Shown here: one piece after another, positions 36,980 to 46,656 of the stretch
How positions within the stretch are numbered: the stretch's first letter is position 1
Layout of the letters: each line of letters starts with the position of its first letter
Assembly (NCBI RefSeq): GCF_024397795.1
Contig: NZ_CP072983.1
Coordinates: forward strand, 992,001 to 1,056,000
From: Lactobacillus intestinalis
Lineage (GTDB): Bacteria; Bacillota; Bacilli; Lactobacillales; Lactobacillaceae
Direction of reading: 5' to 3'
DNA: 64,000 nt
The notes under the pieces: generated by a model
Told to the model about the DNA's origin: nothing
The model's input: only the letters and a program-made list of their open reading frames with translations
The model's database searches: none
Translations under genes and position numbers: made by a program

Positions 36980-39258
36980 TGTTTATCGCCCTTTAATAAA
37001 AATTTTTCAAAATGGTTTTGTGTCCATTTACCGTAATACCAGCTAATCATACCACAGTCTTGAGTAGATACCCATGGAATTTGTAATTTATTAAGAGTGG
37101 CTAAAGTTTCAGGATGAGGATGACCAAAACGATTTTTTCTTCCTGCAGAAATAAATACCATTTGGGGATGTAATTTTTCTAAAAATTCGGGATTTGATGA
37201 TGTTTTACTGCCATGATGGCCCAATTTAAAATAATCAACCGCAAAGTTAAAGCGATTCATCAATTCTTTTTCTCCTTCTTGTCCTAAATCTCCAGTAAAC
37301 AACCAACTTTTACCGCCTAATTTAAACATAAGGGACAGAGAATCCTCGTTTTTTCCTTCTCCTGGCTTAAAGGGATAGACGACATTGAAAGTTAATTGTG
37401 GCTCTTTAACCTGCATCCCTGCCAACAGCTCTACCAACTTAGTATGCTCAATTTTTCCATCAATCCTTTTGCAAAATGATGGATTTGTTAACAGTCCCTG
37501 GGCCATATATAATTTATCCACTTGAATTTCTGACATCAAAGGTCCTAAATCACCTACATGGTCAGCATCTTGATGAGAAACAAAAAGACCATCAATCTTA
37601 TTAATTCCTTGAGCTTTTAAAAAAGGAATGGTTATCTTATTCACCTGCGGGGGAAGCTTCTTTCCAGAAAAGTTCAACTTTCCACCAGTATCAATCATAT
37701 AAACTTTTCGTGGAAATGGGGTAGTAATTAAAATACTATCCCCTTGTCCCACATCGATAAACGTTACTTGACCTTTTAGTGGAAAATGGATTAAACAGAA
37801 GAAAATCGCATAACTGGCACTTAAAATTCCAATTAACTTCCAACTTACTTTTGATTTTAATTCGCTTACAGAAACTAAAACAGTTGCACTAAGCAACAGA
37901 AGCAGTAAGCATTCCCACCAGTTGATTTTGCCAAACGTAATCATTCCTAACTGAAACTGCGAAAGATGATTAATTATACCCTCTCCAAATTTTAAGACAG
38001 TTTCCAGACTCTGGGGAATTTGCGGAAAGATTTCAAATAAAGCAATACTCGTAAAAGTTATAGGCATCACTATCCAATTAAAATATGGCACAATTAGAAG
38101 ATTAAAAATCACCGTTAAAACGTTTACCTGATAAAAGTAAAACAATAATAGTGGTGTCAAGAAAAGATTAAGTGCGATCGATTGTTTAAATGGAGATAAT
38201 CGATTTGTTAACTGTAAGCCTAATACCAGAATATAGCTCAATTGAGCCCCCACTCCTAAAAATAATTTAGGAACGAGTATCAGATGCACTAAACAGGTTA
38301 AGCCTAAAAGGTCCGCTCCAGCAATACGCCATTTTTTAAAACTAAATACCTTACCTAAAATATAAGTTAAACTAGCTCGAATAAAACCTGCTTGACCAGC
38401 ACTTAAAAAAATTTCAATCATTAAAATCGCAATACAACAAATAAAAGTTTCCTCTTCAGTAAATCTAAACCAAAAACAAAGAGTACTAATTATCAAAACA
38501 TAAATTCCAACATGCAGTCCTGAGATACTCAACAAATGAATTACGCCTAAATTTCGATAATTATTCAAAATTTCTTGATTATCTTCAGAATTATTTTCAG
38601 CCAAAACCAATTCACTAGCAAAAAAGCTAATTAATTGAGGAAATTGTTTAAAATATTCCTGCAAATCAAATCTAATTTTGTGCAATTTTGCCATCAAATT
38701 ATTAGGCGCAAATACAATCTCACAATGTTTAAATTTAATACGTTGACTAATATTTTGAGATCGATAATAACTTCGATAATCAAATTCTCCTAAATTAGTC
38801 GCAGGTTCTATTTTAGAGATTTCGCCAGACATTTTAGTAATCCATAAAGATCTCCCTGTTTTAATTAAAGCCTCTTGTTCCTTATTAATCGAGCCTGCTA
38901 TTAATATTTTTCCTTTTGGCGTGCTTACTTGGGCTGACATCCATCCATCTTTTAAATTAACTTGATCTGGATAAACTTGTACAGTTAATTCATCGGTTAA
39001 TTCTAAAGAGCTACTTTGTTTATTATGCAAAAATCCTACGCTTGCACTACAAATCAGCATAAGTGTTAGCCATTTTAAGTTCGAATATTTGACTAAAACA
39101 ATTAATAGCAAATACACCCCAATTGCAACCGACGTTAATCTTTGTCCAAGATGTGATTGATAAATAAAAAAAGATAGATCTACTAATATTAATGCGTTAA
39201 TTAGTAAATATCCAGGCTGACAAATTTTAGAGAGCCAATTGGTCTTTGAGTGCTGCAA
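36976..39258 (-). CDS. comEC: DNA internalization competence protein ComEC/Rec2
   Basis: About 760 aa. Several membrane helices form the competence domain (LLSISGLHVGIYVL near residue 250), followed by a periplasm-side metallo-beta-lactamase-like domain (about 505-760: DVGQGDSILI, VSHQDADHVGDLGPL, KLGHHGS). It forms the channel for transforming single-stranded DNA. The start is uncertain: TTG 39258 is chosen for GGAG 9 nt upstream; TTG 39273 is also open. It overlaps comEA by 32 nt. Full length suggests retained DNA-uptake potential. Confidence 0.92.
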   Translation of the reverse strand: MQHSKTNWLSKICQPGYLLINALILVDLSFFIYQSHLGQRLTSVAIGVYLLLIVLVKYSNLKWLTLMLICSASVGFLHNKQSSSLELTDELTVQVYPDQVNLKDGWMSAQVSTPKGKILIAGSINKEQEALIKTGRSLWITKMSGEISKIEPATNLGEFDYRSYYRSQNISQRIKFKHCEIVFAPNNLMAKLHKIRFDLQEYFKQFPQLISFFASELVLAENNSEDNQEILNNYRNLGVIHLLSISGLHVGIYVLIISTLCFWFRFTEEETFICCIAILMIEIFLSAGQAGFIRASLTYILGKVFSFKKWRIAGADLLGLTCLVHLILVPKLFLGVGAQLSYILVLGLQLTNRLSPFKQSIALNLFLTPLLLFYFYQVNVLTVIFNLLIVPYFNWIVMPITFTSIALFEIFPQIPQSLETVLKFGEGIINHLSQFQLGMITFGKINWWECLLLLLLSATVLVSVSELKSKVSWKLIGILSASYAIFFCLIHFPLKGQVTFIDVGQGDSILITTPFPRKVYMIDTGGKLNFSGKKLPPQVNKITIPFLKAQGINKIDGLFVSHQDADHVGDLGPLMSEIQVDKLYMAQGLLTNPSFCKRIDGKIEHTKLVELLAGMQVKEPQLTFNVVYPFKPGEGKNEDSLSLMFKLGGKSWLFTGDLGQEGEKELMNRFNFAVDYFKLGHHGSKTSSNPEFLEKLHPQMVFISAGRKNRFGHPHPETLATLNKLQIPWVSTQDCGMISWYYGKWTQNHFEKFLLKGDKQ

Positions 39259-39913
39259 AGGTCTTTTCTCCAATTCCTGAAACCTGCATTAAATCTTCAA
39301 TTTTCTTAAACTGGCCATTTTGTTCTCGATAAGCAATAATTTGCTCTGCCTTCTTCTGGCCAATCCCATTTAACTTTTGCAAATCTGCAGCACTTGCTGT
39401 ATTCAAATTAACTTTTTCTCCATTATTTTGACCAGATTCACTGCTTGTGCTTTCATTGGTAGTCGTAGTTCCTGCTCCAGTTGATGAAGAATTAGATGCA
39501 TTTTCTACTTTCTCTCCTTTGTAAGGAATATGAATCTTGTCCTGATCTTTTAACATTACTGCTCTATTTACAGCCTTTAGCTGAGCGTTTTGCTTTGCTC
39601 CACCAGCTGCTTCAATTAGCTCTTGAATCCGTGCTCCATTTTTCAAAGTATAAACTCCTTGGTGTTTCACAGCTCCTGAAATATCACAAGTTACTGTTTT
39701 AGATTGAGATACAGACTGAGCAGATGATGATTGATTGGATGTAGAAAAACTACTACTTGAGCTTTGCTCTGTTTTTTCTGGCAATAAACTCGCATTCTCA
39801 TTTTGCTTAGTATCTTCTTTTTTAAAGAAAAATATTAGTCCTAATACAACCACGCCAATAATAAAATATTGTTTCTTCTCCAAGATAAATTCTTTAACTT
39901 TTTCAAAATCCAT
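39227..39913 (-). CDS. comEA: competence protein ComEA (helix-hairpin-helix DNA receptor)
   Basis: 228 aa. One N-terminal membrane anchor (about 15-28), a Ser-rich linker, a SLBB-like domain (about 70-125, SGAVKHQGVYTL), a second Ser/Thr-rich linker, and C-terminal tandem HhH motifs (NLNTASAADLQKLNGIG and IEDLMQVSGIGEKT). Binds double-stranded DNA outside the membrane. ATG 39913 is chosen with GAGGTG 6 nt upstream. Overlaps comEC. Confidence 0.92.
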   Translation of the reverse strand: MDFEKVKEFILEKKQYFIIGVVVLGLIFFFKKEDTKQNENASLLPEKTEQSSSSSFSTSNQSSSAQSVSQSKTVTCDISGAVKHQGVYTLKNGARIQELIEAAGGAKQNAQLKAVNRAVMLKDQDKIHIPYKGEKVENASNSSSTGAGTTTTNESTSSESGQNNGEKVNLNTASAADLQKLNGIGQKKAEQIIAYREQNGQFKKIEDLMQVSGIGEKTFAALKDQLAL

Positions 39914-39940
39914 TATTTTCACCTCATTATTTAAGTACGC

Positions 39941-39972
39941 AAAAAGCCCAGAATTTCTTCTGGACTTTTTTA
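39941..39972. terminator. intrinsic terminator between the SepM-like gene and comEA
   Basis: AAAAAGCCCAGAA/TTCTGGACTTTTT stem with one mismatch, TTTC-type loop. It ends the ftsW-to-sepM transcript. Confidence 0.85.
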
Positions 39973-41004
39973 TTAATAATGAGTTTTTAGATATTTAAGT
40001 GCATCATCAAAATTATTAACTGGCACAATTTTCATCTTTGTATGAATTTGTTTAGCTGTACGCTTAGCTACCTCATAATTAGTTTGGGATTTTTTAACAC
40101 CGGTTGAATCCGTAGGAGCAAAGAACACTTCTGCGCCTGCTTCATCAGCAGCTACGACTTTTTTATCTACGCCACCGATAATTCCTACTTTTCCGTTTGG
40201 AGAAATAGTTCCTGTTCCCGCTATTTTATGATTCTTAGAAAGATTTTGGTGAGTAAACACTTCATAACTGGTTAGAGTAAACATCAAACCCGCTGATGGT
40301 CCGCCAATATCGCCTGCATCAATACTCAAACGTGGTTTAGTTTCAACACTAACATGTTCTACTAATTGAATCCCGATTCCCGGCTTATTAGTCCCAGCCA
40401 CCTTAACAATTTTACCGGTAAAGTTTTTCTTTTCTTTATTTCGTAAAACAGTAATTGTTACCTTAGATCCGATTTTTTGCTTTTTTAAATAATTCATCAT
40501 TTCTTCGGTAGAACGAAAATGCTGGCTATTGGCTGCAAGTACGGTATCTCCAATTTGAAGCTTGTTTTTAAAACTAGAGTTGTTTTGGACTTTCATCACA
40601 TATACACCGCGATATTCCAGCTTAGGCTTCAAACTAGCTTTCTTAGCTGCATAATAAATTGCTGTTTGTTGACTTGTTTCCATATACCAATTTTGCAATT
40701 CTTCATATTGGCTACTTGTTTGATCTCCAAGAAGTTCTGAGGCTGGAACTCGCGTTGAAAACTTTTGAGTATAGCTCCATAAATATTGCAAAATGCTTGC
40801 AGGGCGGCTTGTTACACTCACCGTGACCAAATAAAAATTATTAGGCTTCTTACCCTTGGCACTAATAAATTGTCCTACAGGAACTGCTTCGCCCGGGCTT
40901 TCAATAAAATAATTAGTTGGCCAAAATGCAATAAAAGCCACAACAATTACAGCTAAAATTCCAATTAGCCAATTTCTAAGACGCGATTTTCTTTTACTTT
41001 TCAT
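39973..41004 (-). CDS. SepM/YlbL-family PDZ serine protease
   Basis: 343 aa. One N-terminal membrane segment (about 11-29), a PDZ domain (about 120-205), and a C-terminal Lon-like protease domain. The Ser-Lys dyad is visible: S237 in GGPSAGLM and K282 in GGVDKKVVAA. SepM in streptococci trims a competence peptide; the natural substrate here is unknown. It overlaps coaD by 11 nt and lies just ahead of comEA-comEC. Confidence 0.92.
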   Translation of the reverse strand: MKSKRKSRLRNWLIGILAVIVVAFIAFWPTNYFIESPGEAVPVGQFISAKGKKPNNFYLVTVSVTSRPASILQYLWSYTQKFSTRVPASELLGDQTSSQYEELQNWYMETSQQTAIYYAAKKASLKPKLEYRGVYVMKVQNNSSFKNKLQIGDTVLAANSQHFRSTEEMMNYLKKQKIGSKVTITVLRNKEKKNFTGKIVKVAGTNKPGIGIQLVEHVSVETKPRLSIDAGDIGGPSAGLMFTLTSYEVFTHQNLSKNHKIAGTGTISPNGKVGIIGGVDKKVVAADEAGAEVFFAPTDSTGVKKSQTNYEVAKRTAKQIHTKMKIVPVNNFDDALKYLKTHY

Positions 41005-41488
41005 CTTTTTGTCTCATTTTCTTTATTAGAGCCTGGGCAGCTTTTGCAGGTAAAAACTGACTTATATCGCCACCAAATTTGGCTACTTCCTTTATCATAC
41101 TTGAGGCAATAAAACTGTCCTTGGCATCTGTAAACAATAATACAGTATGAACATCAGAAGCAATTTCTTCATTAATTCCTGCAATTTGCTGTTCATACCG
41201 AAAATCGTCACTGTTCCTCACTCCGCGGACAATTGCACTTGCTCCTAACTCATGAGCTACCTCTACAGTCAACTGTTCTGGTTTCAAAAGCACTTCAATG
41301 TTCTCAACATCCTTTAGTGCATCCCTTGCAAAGTCAGCTCTCTCCTCATCTGTAAATAGATAATTCTTGGAAGTGTTGGTCATCACCACCACATATACCT
41401 TATCAAAAATCTGAGCCGCTTTTTTAACTACATCAATATGTCCTCTGGTGATTGGATCATAACTTCCTGGAAAAAGTGCAGTTACCAT
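40994..41488 (-). CDS. coaD: phosphopantetheine adenylyltransferase
   Basis: 164 aa. Makes dephospho-CoA from phosphopantetheine and ATP. The nucleotidyltransferase motif TRGHID (T/HxGH) lies in GSYDPITRGHID near the start, with the ISSTxxKE-like IASSMIKEVA later. 1-nt overlap with rsmD, part of the rsmD-coaD-sepM cassette. Confidence 0.95.
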   Translation of the reverse strand: MVTALFPGSYDPITRGHIDVVKKAAQIFDKVYVVVMTNTSKNYLFTDEERADFARDALKDVENIEVLLKPEQLTVEVAHELGASAIVRGVRNSDDFRYEQQIAGINEEIASDVHTVLLFTDAKDSFIASSMIKEVAKFGGDISQFLPAKAAQALIKKMRQKDEK

Positions 41489-42039
41489 CAGTTTTCCTTT
41501 CGATAAATTCTAACAATTGTCTTCCCTAAATGATGTTCTTTGATCAATTCAAAATCAGAAATTTCACCTAATTCAGTATCATCATCGGTTTCAGCTACTA
41601 CAATTGCATTTTCATTAAGTAAATCAAGTTGCCACATCTTCTGCATGTCCTTAGCAATCCTTTGCTTAGCATATGGTGGATCTAAAAATATCAGATCAAA
41701 TTTCTTACCTTTTTCTGCCAAAAATTTCAAAGCAGCATTACTGGACATCTTATAAACAGAAAAGCGTGATTCTTCTTTCGTGAGGGCAACATTTTTTCGA
41801 ATAATATCGCAGGCTGCATAATTTATATCAACTAAGGTTGCATCACTATAACCTCTAGAAACAGCCTCAATCCCTAAAGCCCCACTACCTGCGTACAAAT
41901 CTAATACTGCGCCACCTTCAAAAAATTGTCCCAATGAATTAAAAAGGGACTCTTTAACTTTATCGCTTGTCGGTCTTGTTTTATTACTCTTTAAAGTAAA
42001 TAAATTCCGTTTAGCGTATTTACCAGAAATAATTCTCAT
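41488..42039 (-). CDS. rsmD: 16S rRNA (guanine966-N2)-methyltransferase
   Basis: 183 aa Rossmann-fold methyltransferase. SAM-binding DLYAGSGALGIEA and catalytic DPPY motif (FLDPPYAKQ). The opening MRIISGKYA and RPTSDKVKESLF are characteristic. Overlaps ylbG by 4 nt. Confidence 0.95.
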   Translation of the reverse strand: MRIISGKYAKRNLFTLKSNKTRPTSDKVKESLFNSLGQFFEGGAVLDLYAGSGALGIEAVSRGYSDATLVDINYAACDIIRKNVALTKEESRFSVYKMSSNAALKFLAEKGKKFDLIFLDPPYAKQRIAKDMQKMWQLDLLNENAIVVAETDDDTELGEISDFELIKEHHLGKTIVRIYRKEN

Positions 42040-42377
42040 TTTATAGCCTCATCATTTTCTTTCTTCTCTAGCAGTTTTGCCTCTGCTATTTGTGCCAGAT
42101 CATTAATTTGGCTTTCAATATGTTCACTAGTTAAATCAATATTTTCATCTTGAGAATATTTAACTTCCGTTACAAAATCTAAACTTCCGATCTCACGCAC
42201 TTTTGCTTTTGCTTCTTTTTTATCTAAATATAGTACGCAGTACTTCATTTTTTTAGAAAAATAAACAATATCTCCGTACCGACGCAGTTTATACTGGTCA
42301 CTCGCCGAACTCAAATAGATAATTAAGCCTACTCGCTTAACTAGAGTAGTACCTTCTATATCTTTATTGATACTCAT
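42036..42377 (-). CDS. ylbG: YlbG family (DUF2129) protein
   Basis: 113 aa cytoplasmic protein, about 90 residues of which match the YlbG/DUF2129 family (RVGLIIYLSSASDQYKLRRYGDIVYFSKKM). Function unknown; conserved next to rsmD in Bacillales and Lactobacillales. 4-nt overlap with ftsW. Confidence 0.88.
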   Translation of the reverse strand: MSINKDIEGTTLVKRVGLIIYLSSASDQYKLRRYGDIVYFSKKMKYCVLYLDKKEAKAKVREIGSLDFVTEVKYSQDENIDLTSEHIESQINDLAQIAEAKLLEKKENDEAIK

Positions 42378-43558
42378 GCCACACTTTCCTCCATGTGTTT
42401 CTTAATTTTTTCATTTGCAGAAATATTTAATACCAATGCTACACAGGAAGTTAATACAATCATTGAAGATCCACCATAGGAAATAAAGGGCAACGTAACC
42501 CCCGTAATTGGCAATAATCCTAGGACAGCTCCTACATTAAAAATAGTTTCTGTAAACAGAATTGTCGTAACTCCGAAACATACTAAAGCATTGAATTGAG
42601 AAGTAGCATAAAGTCCTACTTCCATAATGCTCCACATAAGATAAAATAGTAGCCCTAAAATAGCAATTGCACCTAAAGTACCAATTTCTTCAGCTGCAAT
42701 AGACAAAATAAAATCAGTATAGGGTTCAGGTAAATAACCCCGTTTTTGCATACTATTTCCCAGACCAACTCCAACTAATCCACCATTATGAATAGCATAA
42801 TAGGAATTAACAAGTTGGGCTCCTCCTTTTTTCTCTAATTCAAAAGGATGAAGAAAAGACATTAAACGTTGGAACTGATAACTTTCTTGTAAAAATTTAG
42901 GATTCCAGATAATAATTAGGACCACTACTGCAGCTACAATCACTATAATTCCTAACAGCCATCGCAATGCAATACTAGTAGGTACTCCTGATACGGAAAA
43001 CATCACCAACACAATCATGAATAAGATTGCAGTACCACCAAAATCCGGTTCAACAATAACTAAACACATCATAACTGCTGATAATATCGCTGGATGGGAA
43101 AGATTTTGAACAATTTGTCCTTTTACTAGTTTTCCGTCTCGTCTATCCAAAACATAGGCTAGATAAATAACCAATGCAAATTTAGCAACTTCAAGTGGCT
43201 GTAAATTGATAAAACCTAAGTTTATCCAACCAACTGCACCATTAACTGCAGCGCTGGATCCTTTAAAAATCTTCATTACAACCAAAAATGCCAATAAAGC
43301 ACAACTGATCATAAAGAACCACACCACAAATTTTCTGCTTTTAAATACATCAATCTTTAGAGCAAAAATTGGGACGCCAAATCCAAAAAACGCCACTAGA
43401 GCATAAATCGCTTGACGTATCCCATAAGTCGCCGGCTTGAAGCCATTTACTAATAAAATATCTGAGCTAGATGAATATACCATAATGATCCCAAAAACCA
43501 CTAGTAGCAGGTATGGTATCAAAATATGATAATTCAAGTAATGAATTTTTTGACGCAC
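42374..43558 (-). CDS. ftsW: FtsW/RodA/SpoVE family peptidoglycan glycosyltransferase
   Basis: 394 aa with ten membrane helices of the SEDS family. The conserved family regions are seen: GAVGWINLGFINLQPLEVAK, EPDFGG and the C-terminal ITGVTLPFISYGGSSM. GTG 43558 is chosen because AAGGGGAC lies 7-8 nt upstream; the frame is open to 43633, but that part overlaps the promoter region. Position at the head of ylbG-rsmD-coaD suits FtsW rather than RodA. Confidence 0.9.
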   Translation of the reverse strand: MRQKIHYLNYHILIPYLLLVVFGIIMVYSSSSDILLVNGFKPATYGIRQAIYALVAFFGFGVPIFALKIDVFKSRKFVVWFFMISCALLAFLVVMKIFKGSSAAVNGAVGWINLGFINLQPLEVAKFALVIYLAYVLDRRDGKLVKGQIVQNLSHPAILSAVMMCLVIVEPDFGGTAILFMIVLVMFSVSGVPTSIALRWLLGIIVIVAAVVVLIIIWNPKFLQESYQFQRLMSFLHPFELEKKGGAQLVNSYYAIHNGGLVGVGLGNSMQKRGYLPEPYTDFILSIAAEEIGTLGAIAILGLLFYLMWSIMEVGLYATSQFNALVCFGVTTILFTETIFNVGAVLGLLPITGVTLPFISYGGSSMIVLTSCVALVLNISANEKIKKHMEESVA

Positions 43559-43620
43559 TCGAGCCGTCCCCTTTTTGTGTAAAATAATATCTTTTTCATT
43601 ATAAAACTTTTTTAGAAAAC

Positions 43621-43653
43621 AAAAAACTGTCACTTGAATGAAGTGACAGTTTT
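43621..43653. terminator. bidirectional terminator between ftsW and typA
   Basis: AAAACTGTCACTT (43623-43635)/AAGTGACAGTTTT (43641-43653), loop GAATG. Confidence 0.9.
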
Positions 43654-43668
43654 TAATAAAAGATAAAA

Positions 43669-45510
43669 TTATTGACGGTTACGTCTCTTATCTGCTTTTT
43701 GACGTTCTGAAGTATTCAAAATCTTCTTACGAAGACGGATACTTTCTGGAGTTACTTCACAGTATTCATCGTCATTCAAGAATTCAATAGCTTCTTCCAA
43801 AGTCATTGTTCTTGGAGTCTTGATTGCAGCAGCGTGGTCCTTACCAGCAGCACGGGTGTTAGTTAAGTTCTTACCTTTAGTTACGTTAACAGCAATATCA
43901 CGTTCACGACTTGATTGACCAACAATCATACCTTCGTAAACTTCAACACCAGCACCAATGAATAATTCACCACGTTGTTCAACTGATTGAAGTGAGTAAG
44001 TAGTTGATTGACCTTGGTTAATTGATACCAAAGCACCGTTTCTACGGCCTGGTTCCCAATTCTTAACTACTGGCTTGTATGAATCAAAAGTATGGTTCAT
44101 AATTCCGTAACCACCAGTTTGAGACATAAATTCGTTGTTGTAACCAATCAAGCCACGTGATGGAACTAAGAATTCAAGACGAGTTTGACCATTTCCAGTG
44201 GCTTCCATGTTTTGCATGGTACCTTTTCTTTGTGAAAGTGAGTCAATAACTGAACCTACGTATTCATCTGGAGTATCGATTTGAACAGCTTCAAATGGTT
44301 CACACATGGTTCCGTCAATTTCACGATAAATAACCTTAGGACGTGAAAGTTGTAATTCAAAGCCTTCACGACGTAATTCTTCAACTAAAATTGAAAGGTG
44401 AAGTTCACCACGACCTGAAACAGTCCAAGCATTAATTTGATCAGTTGGATCAACCTTCAAAGACACATCAGTACGAGTTTGACGAATTAAACGATCTTCA
44501 AGTTTCTTAGGGGTAACTTGATCACCTTCGCGACCAGCAAATGGTGAGTCGTTAGCAACGAAGTCCATTTGAAGAGTAGGTGGATCAATCTTAAGAAGTG
44601 GTAATGCTTCTGGATGTTCAGCTGAGGCAATAGTTTCACCGACATAAATATCATTAATACCACTAATAGCAATGATATCGCCAGCTTTAGCTTCTTGAAT
44701 TTCGTTACGCTTCAAACCGAAGTAACCAAACAACTTAGTAACACGGAAGTTTTGAGTTGAGCCATCACGTTTCATAACAGTAATGTTGTCGCCAACTTTA
44801 ACGTGACCACGGTAAATACGACCTACCCCAATACGACCTACATAATCGTCCCAATCAAGCATAGTGATTTGGAATTGTAATGGTTCATCAACATTATCAA
44901 TTGGAGCTGGAATATTCTTGATAACAGTATCAAAAATTGGATCCATGGTTTCTTCTTGCTTTGCAGGATCTGAATCGTATGATGAAGTACCATTCAAAGC
45001 TGAAGCATAAACAACTGGGAAATCAAGTTGTTCATCGCTGGCACCAAGTTCAATGAAAAGTTCAAGAACTTCATCTAAAACTTCCTTAGGACGAGCACCT
45101 GGTCTATCAATCTTGTTTAAAACAACGATTGGCTTAACACCAGCTTCCAAAGCCTTCTTTAATACGAAACGAGTCTGTGGCATTGGACCTTCATATGCAT
45201 CAACAAGTAACAAAGCACCATCAACCATGTGCATGATACGTTCAACTTCTCCACCGAAGTCGGCGTGTCCTGGCGTATCCAAAATGTTAATAGTAGTATC
45301 CTTGTACTTAACCGCAGTATTCTTAGATAAAATAGTAATACCACGTTCACGTTCAATGGCATTTGAGTCCATTGCACGATCTTCCAAGTTCATGTGCTCT
45401 GGCAAAGTATCTGATTGCTTAAGCAATTGGTTAACTAAAGTAGTCTTACCATGGTCAACGTGGGCAATAATAGCAATATTTCTAATATCGTCTCTTCTTT
45501 TTTCTGACAA
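43669..45510 (-). CDS. typA: translational GTPase TypA/BipA
   Basis: 613 aa, family length. G1 AHVDHGKT (16-23), DTPGHADFGG and NKIDRPGARP are intact; the C-terminal domain specific to BipA ends in a basic RQKADKRRNRQ tail. Acts on ribosomes under stress and cold. TTG 45510 is chosen because GGGGAGG lies 9 nt upstream and gives MSEKRRDD; the frame is open to 45528. A 100-nt leader with a complete intrinsic terminator precedes it. Confidence 0.95.
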   Translation of the reverse strand: MSEKRRDDIRNIAIIAHVDHGKTTLVNQLLKQSDTLPEHMNLEDRAMDSNAIERERGITILSKNTAVKYKDTTINILDTPGHADFGGEVERIMHMVDGALLLVDAYEGPMPQTRFVLKKALEAGVKPIVVLNKIDRPGARPKEVLDEVLELFIELGASDEQLDFPVVYASALNGTSSYDSDPAKQEETMDPIFDTVIKNIPAPIDNVDEPLQFQITMLDWDDYVGRIGVGRIYRGHVKVGDNITVMKRDGSTQNFRVTKLFGYFGLKRNEIQEAKAGDIIAISGINDIYVGETIASAEHPEALPLLKIDPPTLQMDFVANDSPFAGREGDQVTPKKLEDRLIRQTRTDVSLKVDPTDQINAWTVSGRGELHLSILVEELRREGFELQLSRPKVIYREIDGTMCEPFEAVQIDTPDEYVGSVIDSLSQRKGTMQNMEATGNGQTRLEFLVPSRGLIGYNNEFMSQTGGYGIMNHTFDSYKPVVKNWEPGRRNGALVSINQGQSTTYSLQSVEQRGELFIGAGVEVYEGMIVGQSSRERDIAVNVTKGKNLTNTRAAGKDHAAAIKTPRTMTLEEAIEFLNDDEYCEVTPESIRLRKKILNTSERQKADKRRNRQ

Positions 45511-45535
45511 AAGTATTTTCCTCCCCACTCCTCAA

Positions 45536-45563
45536 TAAAAAAACTGTGACCCGGTCACAGTTT
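45536..45563 (-). terminator. intrinsic terminator inside the typA leader (attenuator candidate)
   Basis: AAACTGTGACC and GGTCACAGTTT (45541-45551 with 45553-45563) are perfect complements; the minus strand continues with a seven-T run. It lies downstream of the typA promoter and about 25 nt before the start codon, with no gene between. Confidence 0.85.
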
Positions 45564-45619
45564 CGGTGGCGCGTAAGCCGCTTATCGAAGTGTTTTCTAT
45601 TTGTTAGTTTCGATCATTG

Positions 45620-45648
45620 ATTTTACCACCTAACTACACATGGGTCAA
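45620..45648 (-). promoter_or_regulatory. promoter of typA
   Basis: TTGACC (45643-45648), 17-nt spacer, TAAAAT (45620-45625) on the minus strand; start predicted near 45612. The leader carries the GC-rich stretch AAGCGGCTTACGCGCC. Confidence 0.75.
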
Positions 45649-45761
45649 CGTTTTAGGTTCAATTTAAGTTTTCTTTGAAATTAACTTAAAAAACAAGCAT
45701 CTATTTATAAGTTATGGTAAAAATAATAATGTAGATATTTTTATTAAAGGAGTAATTCATA

Positions 45762-46316
45762 TTGATTTTAATGAAAGACATTACCCGCGATGGTAATCCT
45801 GTATTGCGTAAAGTTGCTGAACCACTTACTTTTCCACTAAGTGATCACTACAAAAAATTAGCCGACGACATGATGGAATATTTGATCAATTCTCAAGATC
45901 CAAAGATTGCTGAAAAACATCAATTAAGAGCTGGAGTTGGTTTAGCAGCTCCTCAAGTTGGTGAAAGTGTGCAGATGGCCTCTCTTTTAGTTCCAAATGA
46001 TAAAGGAGAAATCATCTTTAAAGAAACTTTTGTTAATCCAGAAATTATTTCTGAATCAGTACGCCAAGCTTGTCTTAGTGAAGGTGAAGGTTGCCTTAGT
46101 GTAGACAAAGTAATTAATGGTTATGTTCCTCGTCCAGATAAGTTAACCATTCACTACTTTACTGTTGACGGTGAAGAGAAGACAATCCGTTTAAAGGATT
46201 ATCCAGCTATTGTAGCAAGTCACGAAATTGACCACTTAAATGGTCACTTATTCTACGACCGCATTAACAAGCAAAATCCGTTTGACCTAAAAGATGACAC
46301 TGTAGTAATTTCCTAA
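45762..46316 (+). CDS. def: peptide deformylase
   Basis: 184 aa. Removes formyl from nascent N-termini. The three motifs are [16 protein letters not shown] and HEIDHLNG (metal-binding His pair plus Glu). TTG 45762 lies 9 nt behind AAAGGAG and is preferred; ATG 45771 would be 18 nt away. Type-II size with the LAB-type insert around 55-65. Single gene with terminator. Confidence 0.95.
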   Translation: MILMKDITRDGNPVLRKVAEPLTFPLSDHYKKLADDMMEYLINSQDPKIAEKHQLRAGVGLAAPQVGESVQMASLLVPNDKGEIIFKETFVNPEIISESVRQACLSEGEGCLSVDKVINGYVPRPDKLTIHYFTVDGEEKTIRLKDYPAIVASHEIDHLNGHLFYDRINKQNPFDLKDDTVVIS

Positions 46317-46361
46317 TAGCGTTATTTTTCTAACTATTTTCTTGTTATTAATATAAACAAC

Positions 46362-46395
46362 AAAAACCATCGGGTGACTAAGCCGATGGTTTTTT
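46362..46395 (+). terminator. intrinsic terminator of def
   Basis: AAAAACCATCGG/CCGATGGTTTTT with loop GTGACTAAG. The following 46396-46540 is AT-rich with only a weak AAGAAG/CTTCTT repeat and no gene. Confidence 0.9.
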
Positions 46396-46568
46396 ACATT
46401 GGGAATTAAGAAGATTGAAGAGACTTCTTATATTGAGCAAATGAGTTTTAAAAGCCATTTACTACACTTTTTATATTAGTCCCTCTGTTATTTTATGTCA
46501 ATGGTATCTGTAATTTTATTGCAAAAAATGTGGCCGAACTTGTGTATGTACTTATCTTTACAAATATG

Positions 46569-46608
46569 ATAAAATATTTATTAGCTGTGGGATATTTTCT
46601 AATATCCC
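46569..46608 (+). promoter_or_regulatory. extended -10 promoter and leader hairpin of rpoY-rnjA
   Basis: TGATAAAAT near 46567-46575 is an extended -10 (weak -35). A perfect 8-bp hairpin GGGATATT (46589-46596)/AATATCCC (46601-46608) with a TTCT loop follows near the RNA 5' end, then CTTTTG. It may stabilise or attenuate the RNase J1 message. Confidence 0.5.
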
Positions 46609-46656
46609 CTTTTGAGAACGTTTAAAAAATTAAATAATTTAAGGAGACTACAATAT

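Noticed and set aside
45053..45538. 161-codon open frame antisense to typA
   Set aside because: Lies within the strongly conserved typA coding sequence, has no ribosome site and gives a low-complexity Ser-rich product; an antisense shadow.
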